The notes under the pieces: model-generated
Seen by the model: only the letters and a program-made list of their open reading frames with translations
Told to the model about the DNA's origin: nothing
Databases searched by the model: none
Translations under genes and position numbers: made by a program
In this document: piece by piece, positions 57,851 to 64,000 of the stretch
Layout: the number at the start of each line of letters is the position of its first letter
Numbering within the stretch: position 1 is the first letter of the stretch
Assembly: GCA_025602915.1 (NCBI GenBank)
Contig: JAHLJZ010000047.1
Span: 62,001 to 126,000 of the forward strand
Source of the DNA: Paraphysoderma sedebokerense
Lineage: Eukaryota > Blastocladiomycota > Physodermatomycetes > Physodermatales > Physodermataceae
Reading direction: 5' to 3'
Length of the DNA: 64,000 nt

Positions 57851-58258
57851 ATGACGAAATTCGCTCTTATCGCTGTCCTTGTTGTTTTCTCTACTGCTAT
57901 TCTAAGCGACATCTTTGTATCCGCCAATTGCATTTGTCCCAATGGTCGCACATGGGCTATAAATAATCAGTGTTTCTGTGGAGTTGAAGCCGATAAAATT
58001 GAGAACTGCGTTCGAGGTATTGCTCCCAACTGGCCGTTCGCTGGTGAAAAATCATCAGGAAATGATATACCCAAGCAATTGGACAATCCTGACAGAATTG
58101 CTGAAAATTGTGCCTCTCGAAGCAGAGCCCAATCTGGTAACGGTAATGCACAGAATGGAAATAGTGGGAGCGGGAAAAAACCAAGTAAAAATGTTACAGG
58201 CAATGGCAGAGGAAGTGGCAGCGCGAAACCTGGGGCCAGTGGTGGAAAAAAACCTTAA
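57851..58258 (+). CDS. Array gene 4: secreted cysteine-patterned protein, short form
   Basis: Begins MTKFALIAVLVVFSTAILSD, signal peptide cut near VSAN. Core: CICPNGRTWAINNQCFCG, EADKIENCVRGIAPNWPFAG, then directly KSSGNDIPKQLDNPDR and IAENCASRS. The CPDP...FxxC module of genes 1-3 is absent, leaving six cysteines. The tail is Gly/Asn/Ser/Lys-rich (GNSGSGKKPSKN, GGKKP) without a hydrophobic end, so the protein should be secreted, not anchored. No intron. Confidence 0.85.
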   Translation: MTKFALIAVLVVFSTAILSDIFVSANCICPNGRTWAINNQCFCGVEADKIENCVRGIAPNWPFAGEKSSGNDIPKQLDNPDRIAENCASRSRAQSGNGNAQNGNSGSGKKPSKNVTGNGRGSGSAKPGASGGKKP

Positions 58259-59212
58259 TTAATGATTATGCTATTCTACATTTTACGAGTCCCTTGTAAT
58301 GAAATCCGATGGAGAACCTAGCGGCAGTAATCGCGACCTGTATTATATAATTGGGATCATGTTAGTGTAAAACCATTGTCATGTTTATCTGTGCATTTAT
58401 TATATTAAACAAAGATTAGTCTCTTCAAATCAATACAAGTGCGTCCTTTTAGTCTATTATTGCCAAGGTAGAAAAGCCTCAGATATGCTGAAACCACTGA
58501 ATGACGCTGCTGGAGTTGTTCAAGATCGGATATTTCAACTTGAGAACACACAATGGAATGACGAGAATATGTAAGCGGGCCGAAGAAGACAATTTTTAAA
58601 GCAAAGGAAGTGAGAATGAAAACTTAAACTTAGATGGATTAGTGTTGTTCTATTAAAACTGAAGTCATGCGACAATCTACAACAGTTATTCCCGCGCAAC
58701 AAGGTGTAATGAATACTTAAGTCAAGCTGCACCAAACTCTGTTCCTGATATCGGCTTTGTAAATTTTATAAATTAGTATTTCAACATCAGCATTGGCCAG
58801 GTCAATAAGAACAATTGAGCAGAAACAAGTTACCAGTCAATTTAAGCTTTCCGTTCATATGTGGCTATTTCATCAGCAGTTGCGCTGGTCGCAGTCACCA
58901 TTTGGCTTTTGACGCAGTATATTACATAATCGGCCTTGGCTTGTAATTATACCCTTTAATACAATTTGGTGGCTTCTCACGCTTTGAGCATGCTTTTGAG
59001 AACTTTTTTTTGATGCAATATGAAGAAAATGCACATTTATTCAGCCACGTCTTTGTCGGACGTCTGGTACAAGATTAACGTATAAAACAAGCAGTTCGGC
59101 AAAATAGCTAGCAGCACATCCATTAAACACTAAAAATAAAATTTTGAACTATATAAAGTAGCGGATCCCCAACGCAGTTCTATAATTATCTACTTTCAAC
59201 CAATACCACACA
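58259..59212. other. Intergenic between array genes 4 and 5
   Basis: About 950 bases. No decayed copy seen. Contains the TATA box of gene 5. Confidence 0.35.
59150..59158 (+). promoter_or_regulatory. TATA box of array gene 5
   Basis: TATATAAAG, about 55 bases upstream of the ATG at 59213. Confidence 0.5.
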
Positions 59213-60249
59213 ATGACCAAACTGGTTATTACAACACTACTCGTTCTTTTCTCTGCTGCAATCATCGGGGTCTCAGCGAACTGCAACTGTCCAAGCGGAG
59301 TCCAACCGCTTTTGGCTGTCGCCAACGATCTATGTCTGTGCGGAGCAGAGGCGGAAAGAGTTTTACAATGTGCTAAATCTGTTGCTCCTGTAATGAGCCG
59401 AGTAGGATTTTAGGCGGAAACCACGGAAACAGGAATGTATTTGAACAAAATACAAGATAACTCGACGACCAATTAAGCTAAGACCCAAATCGGCTGTCCT
59501 TTGATTCTGAGTGGTAGAAATCTGAAATATTACATGTATCACATCAAATTAGTATCAATGAACGCTTGTTGATGTGCGATACGAAGGGCTGGCGTAACAA
59601 TAAGAAACCACATATTATTTTTACGCCCGCTCCTGGCTGGCCCACAAGCCTGAGTACAGAAGAAGGCAACAAAATCGCTCGCGACTGCGCATCTAAAAAT
59701 AAAGCGTCCCCTCCAAGTGGGAACCGAAATGACAAAAATGGAACCAAAAAAGAAGGTGGAGGTGGAGGTGGAAAGGCTGGTGGAAGTCAAGGTGGAAATG
59801 GTTGCGGAGACCTCGATGGAAATCCAAGTGGAAATCCAAGCGGAAATCCAGGTGGGAACTTGGGTCGAACCGCAAGCAAAATCCCTGGCGGAAGCGGAAA
59901 CAGAACCGGAATGGGAAATGGAAAGAACAACACAGGCAATGGTAGTGGAAACACCGGCTCCATCAAAACTTCACCGGGGAATTGTTTCTGCCAGGACGGT
60001 AAAACATGGAGTGTGAATGGCCAATGTTTCTGCGGTGCGGAGTACGAAAAGATGCAACAATGCGTTCGATCAATCGCTCCGAATTATCCTTTTGAACCAT
60101 CCAAAGGAGGCGATCCGTCGAATTGTCCTGACCCGGATCAAGATCAGGTCGGCTTCGACAAATGTATCGAAAGTGGTATGCCAAAAGAACTCAAGGATAA
60201 GAGTGAGATCGAGCAAAAGTGCGCATCTCATGTTAAAGGCGGTAAATGA
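59213..60249 (+). CDS. Array gene 5: two-domain secreted cysteine-patterned protein
   Basis: Exon 1 is 59213-59389 and begins MTKLVITTLLVLFSAAIIGV with a signal peptide. It encodes a short-form first domain (CNCPSGV, CLCGAEAERVLQCAKSVAP) with the later NKIARDCASK after the intron (59390-59586, donor GTAATG, acceptor GAAG). Then comes a Gly/Asn-rich linker (about 59740-59960, repeated GNPSGN units). A second, long-form domain follows: CFCQDGKTWSVNGQCFCG, AEYEKMQQCVRSIAPNYPFE, CPDPDQDQVGFDKC and IEQKCASHVKGGK to the stop. The second domain has eight cysteines, the first six. There is no hydrophobic C-terminus, so the protein should be secreted. The junction is inferred: the two frames could also be two genes, but only the second would then lack a signal peptide. 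Confidence 0.65.
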
Positions 60250-61377
60250 ACCGTCAAGTTTGAACCTTGATGAAAATCTGTTGAATGAAACGGGAAATGA
60301 TGAGAACGAAAATGTAAACGATATCGTGTGACGAGTTCTTCATCTTACTGGAGTGTCGGGCTTCCAGCAATGAAGCCGTTGTATTAAATGTAAAATTATA
60401 TATCTGTATATTGCACTTTCAGAAAATGACACTTGTATAATAAAATCTTCACACATACCGCCTGAAGCATAACTCAATTTCCATTGCCCTCAATGGTTCG
60501 GCAATCTGGCACTGTGGCACTTATTTCATAGCAGTGACAATTAAAATATGTTGGTTAAATCATTTTTATTATTCATCCCAGCAGAACTAGCAATTGAACC
60601 GAAATTGCGCGTACGTGTAAGCTTCTCCAATTCAGCGATCAGGCGATATTTCGCATAATAGATCCCGGGTCAATATCATAATTCCATTTCCGGTTGCTCA
60701 GTTGCAGTGGCTGAATACGTTCGATTGCAATTTGTAATTGTAGAATGATTCCATTTAAAAAGCGATGCAACTATATGCTAGTCATTAAATAAAGTGAAAC
60801 CTTTGAAAATATGTTAGGTTGCTCCGGAAGAATATTTCTAAGCGCAAAATTTTAAACAATTCCTTCAAATATTAGCTGCAATCCGATGGTTTAGTATATT
60901 GTGTGAAGTATATTGATTGAGCGGTAGGTTTCAATGGATTGTATAATATTTCACAATGCTCCGTTCAATGAGTTCCGCAGACACTGACTTTCGGATGAAC
61001 CTACTTCAATTTGGCTGTGTCGAGGCATCAGCAGTTCCATCGAGGGCAACCTCAGTTGGCGATGCTGGAGATGATCATTATACATGCAGTAGGCTTGTTA
61101 TAATGTCTCGGCATCAGGTCCGGTGGCAAAAAATATTTAAAAATAGTTTCTTGCAATTTTCAAATGATAGAATAAGTGTCGCCATTCAAGTATACCTATT
61201 TACAACCTTGCGTAGTAGTGTCGGCAATAGAATGATCCAGGGAACAGGCAGGCCGGTAAAATTGCTACTACGCACAGTCTAGAACCATAAATAGAATATG
61301 GAAGTACATAAATAGATAAAAAGAACTTAAATGCTGTTCAAATATCTACCCCTCCTAATACAAGCATCACCAAAAAA
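60250..61377. other. Intergenic between array genes 5 and 6
   Basis: About 1.1 kb. Nothing gene-like apart from an open plus-strand frame at 60956-61282 that lacks any resemblance to the array or to other proteins. Confidence 0.35.
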
Positions 61378-61807
61378 ATGGCTAAAATTGCTGTGATCAC
61401 CATTGTAGTTCTCTTCTCTACTGCCATTCTTAGGGACTCCTTTGTGTCCGCCACTTGCATCTGTCCGAATGGTCGCACTTGGGTTTTGAATGAGCAATGT
61501 TATTGTGGTGCTGAAGCCGATAAAATCGAAAGCACCCAACTGGCCTTTCGCCGGTGAGAAATCAGCTGGAAATAATCCTTCAGCTGGTTTTCCGAAAGAA
61601 CTAAGCAACGCCAGTCAAATTGCCGAGGATTGTGCATCGCAAGTTAAGGGCCAGCCAGGGAATGACAAAGGAAATGGAGGCGGGAAAACGGGAGGGGGCA
61701 ATGGCGGTAACCCCAGCAGCGGTGGAGGTGGAGATGGAAATGGTAATAGTGGTGGGAAAGATGGAGCGGCGGATAAGCCGGCAATCCCACCAAAATCCAA
61801 CTGTTAA
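61378..61807 (+). pseudogene. Array gene 6: secreted cysteine-patterned protein, short form, probably broken
   Basis: Begins MAKIAVITIVVLFSTAILRD, a signal peptide, then ATCICPNGRTWVLNEQCYCG and AEADKIES, all like gene 4. Compared with gene 4 about 17 bases are missing around 61530, between the KIE block and APNWPFAGEKSAG, which removes a Cys codon and shifts the frame. The distal part, with APNWPFAG, IAEDCASQ and a Gly/Lys tail, continues in another frame to 61807. The best reading is a recent loss-of-function copy of the short form; an unrecognised splice or sequencing error is the alternative. The host gene has kept both halves nearly intact, so the event is recent. Confidence 0.6.
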
Positions 61808-62210
61808 ATATCATCGAAGAACTGCGTTATACGAAAGAAACTGATCAAAATGGGCAGACAAACTGAAAATCCCGGATACCACTGATTCGATTTCGCGTTC
61901 GCTGGTGAAATGAGTGTATACTTGTAAATATAAACTTGGAAATAATCAACGTTGAAACTAAATATGAGTTGTTCGTGAATTTAACAAATGTAAATTGTTT
62001 TACGTTGATGATAAACAATGAGGTAATTTCTAATCCATGAGATTTAATGCAGCTATCCTGTAAAAAAAAACTCCTTTCATGTCATTCGAATTTTAATTCT
62101 CTTGTCGCTTTTGCACATCATCAAATTACTCGATGGAAACCTGACTGATGACATTGGAACTGAAACTATTGTGAATCTTTTCAATTGATTTCGAAAAGTC
62201 TATTTTAAGT
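61808..62210. other. Intergenic, nothing recognised
   Basis: About 400 bases between convergent gene ends: array gene 6 and the Prp24-type gene. Confidence 0.35.
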
Positions 62211-64000
62211 TTATTTTCCACCTAAAAACAGATTTTTGAAATAATCATTATTTTTCGATTTGGACGCAATTTCTTGCTTGGCTTTATCCTCCATCTTCGG
62301 CTCATCTACATCCATATCTTCCGTCCCTTTCTTTGCCTCAGTAAAGCCTAAACCAGGCCGGCGTTTTGGGACATTTTTAACTCTAGGATGCCTTGCTTGC
62401 CGAGGTTTCAATGACGCAGAAATTGATGAGCCGGTTGCTGTCACTTCGATTACTTTATCGTGAAGTTGAGTCCCGCTAAGGTCAAGACACAATCGACTTG
62501 CAGACTACCCAAAGATTGTTATTCCATCGGTTCATATTAGAGAAACCGCAAATTCGAGAATCAACTTACCCCTTCATCTTTAACTTTGACAAAAGCGTGT
62601 CCAGATTGGTCAGTTCTTCGCAATTTTACGGATAACACTTCGCCGGCCTAAATAATTATGTGAGTGACATTTTCACTGCTTCATATAGTATTAACAATAT
62701 AAACTTTGGAGAACAAATCTTTCAACTCTGTTTCAGTTATCGCCTCTGGTAAATTTGTGACATGAACCTCAAAAGATTGTTTGGGTTGTTGAATTTGCCG
62801 TGTATTCCGATGCTCAGGACGGTGATGCTGGCGTACTCGTCCATTTCTATCGGTAGATTGCTGACCTTGAGATGTACCTTTTTCCTCATAAGTCGCTTTA
62901 TCACTCGGCAATTGTCTATTATTCATTTTAATAGTATTAGTTGATCGAATAAATCGAAAGCATGTTCGTCTTAAAGAGAGTGGTTACCGTCTTTCGTCCC
63001 CTTTGTTGACTCTGTCTTTCCTGTTTGGTGGTTCTGCCTTCCCTGTGGGTTCAGATATCTTCACTTTCACTGGTCTCCCATATATAATTGTTTCATTCAA
63101 GGATAAAGCCGCTTGTGCACTTTCTTCCTTCAAATATTCCACGAAGGCGATTCCTTTGGGCCGTCCATTCTGCATCGGAAGTCGAACTTCTTTGATATCT
63201 CCAAACTAGACCGCAATGAGAGCCAAGTTAATACAACCTCAATTAAACTCTCGCACTATGGTCAACCAATATACCTTCCCAAATGCCTTCCTAACTTTTT
63301 CTTCGTTTATATTGAACGGTAAATTTACCGCATAAAGTAAACACGGATTGAAATCTCGCACTCTTGTTCCTTTCAACTTGTAATGTTGGTCTTCGGTCTT
63401 TCTTAAGGCAGGGTTGGAAATGGCCAATGTTATGGCCCGCCCTTTCACTGTAGATCCAGATAATTTGGCAACACTGATGGCGTGCTCGGCTTTATCAAAT
63501 GTGATGAATCCGTATCCTTTTGATTCTCCGGTTTTAGTGGTCATAATTCGAATTTCAATAGGTTGGTTGACCTACAACTCAGTAAGCACAATGAAATATA
63601 ACGAAGTCGAAATGATGACTCACAGTTTTTACTAAATGTTTTATATCTTCTTCCGTAATGGAACCACCCAAATTTGCGGCGAATACAACACGTCCTTCCT
63701 GTTCTGCTTCCGAATATATCTTCTTCTTTTCCTCTTTTTCCTTACGGAATGTCTCCAAATGCGCTTCCCATTCTTCTTCAGTCAACGAATTACCATTGTT
63801 TGGAAGGTTTGACCCTTTTGGACGACACAAAAACATCGGTTTATCGCGGAACTCCACCGACTGTTTATTCTGAAGAAGGTTGAACGTCGGTTCCTGCATG
63901 GAAATTCAGTTAGAGTGATAGAAGTTCGACAGGGAAGAACATAAATTAAGTATTTACCACTGACGAAAACTCAACGAAGCCGTATTTCTTACAAACGCCT
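62211..64000 (-). CDS. Prp24/SART3-type U4/U6 snRNP assembly factor, 5' part beyond window
   Basis: Read on the minus strand in many short exons and cut by the right edge. In order from the N-terminal side: KKYGFVEFSSV (end of one RRM), a linker EEEWEAHLETFRKEKEEKK, GRVVFAANLGGSITEEDI with SKGYGFITFDKAEHAIS (RRM), LLYAVNLPFNINEEKVRK with RPKGIAFVEYLKEESAQ (RRM), and SFEVHVTNLPEAITETELK with SGHAFVKVKDEG (RRM). The C-terminus has HPRVKNVPKRRPGLGF and ends YFKNLFLGGK, the Lsm2-8-binding motif (N-D-x-F-x-K-x-F-L) of Prp24 and SART3. The protein anneals U4 and U6 snRNAs. SART3 has two RRMs, budding-yeast Prp24 four; here at least four are visible. Any HAT-repeat part would lie outside the window. 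Confidence 0.88.

Overview
The window looks like nuclear DNA of a fungus, most likely an early-diverging, zoosporic (chytrid-type) one. The base composition is moderately AT-rich. Genes are dense, and most are cut by short GT-AG introns of roughly 60-90 bases. A Zn2Cys6 regulator and a Pex11 protein fit a fungus. An ABI subunit of the SCAR/WAVE actin complex, an AP-4 epsilon adaptin, a Patched-related transporter and a MAK/ICK-type kinase are typical of lineages that keep ancestral opisthokont traits lost in yeasts and moulds. The lineage call is inference from gene content.

Left part (1-26.6 kb): a truncated EGLN-like prolyl hydroxylase diverges from COX10. Then come an Abi-family protein whose proline-rich linker is built from tandem phase-1 mini-exons, a tRNA-Leu(CAA), a Ser/Pro-rich protein with an acidic WDDDFD motif, an RCK (MAK/ICK) kinase, a TFIIB-family factor that resembles BRF2, a seven-helix membrane protein, a SANT/Myb protein and a divergently transcribed AP-4 epsilon.

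Middle (26.6-48.5 kb): a small rearranged Ty1/copia gag relic, MON2, a Zn2Cys6 regulator of ERT1 type, PEX11, a short two-exon gene, a long unrecognised protein, a MATH-BTB-BACK protein, a Lifeguard/TMBIM protein and an F-box-like protein. Membrane traffic is well represented: AP-4 epsilon and MON2 both act at the trans-Golgi/endosome.

Right part (49-61.8 kb) is the accessory region. Six paralogous genes, all on the plus strand, encode small secreted or GPI-anchored cysteine-patterned proteins that I cannot assign to a known family. The array is interrupted by a Patched/NPC1-like RND membrane protein and a gag-only Ty1/copia relic. Copies differ in anchoring, in presence of a second cysteine-pair module, in domain number (one is a two-domain fusion), and one has a 17-base deletion. 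The window ends inside a minus-strand Prp24/SART3-type U6 snRNP factor.

Exon maps were read by eye from splice motifs and family similarity; where stated as exact they are coordinates of GT/AG boundaries I checked, otherwise only the span is given.
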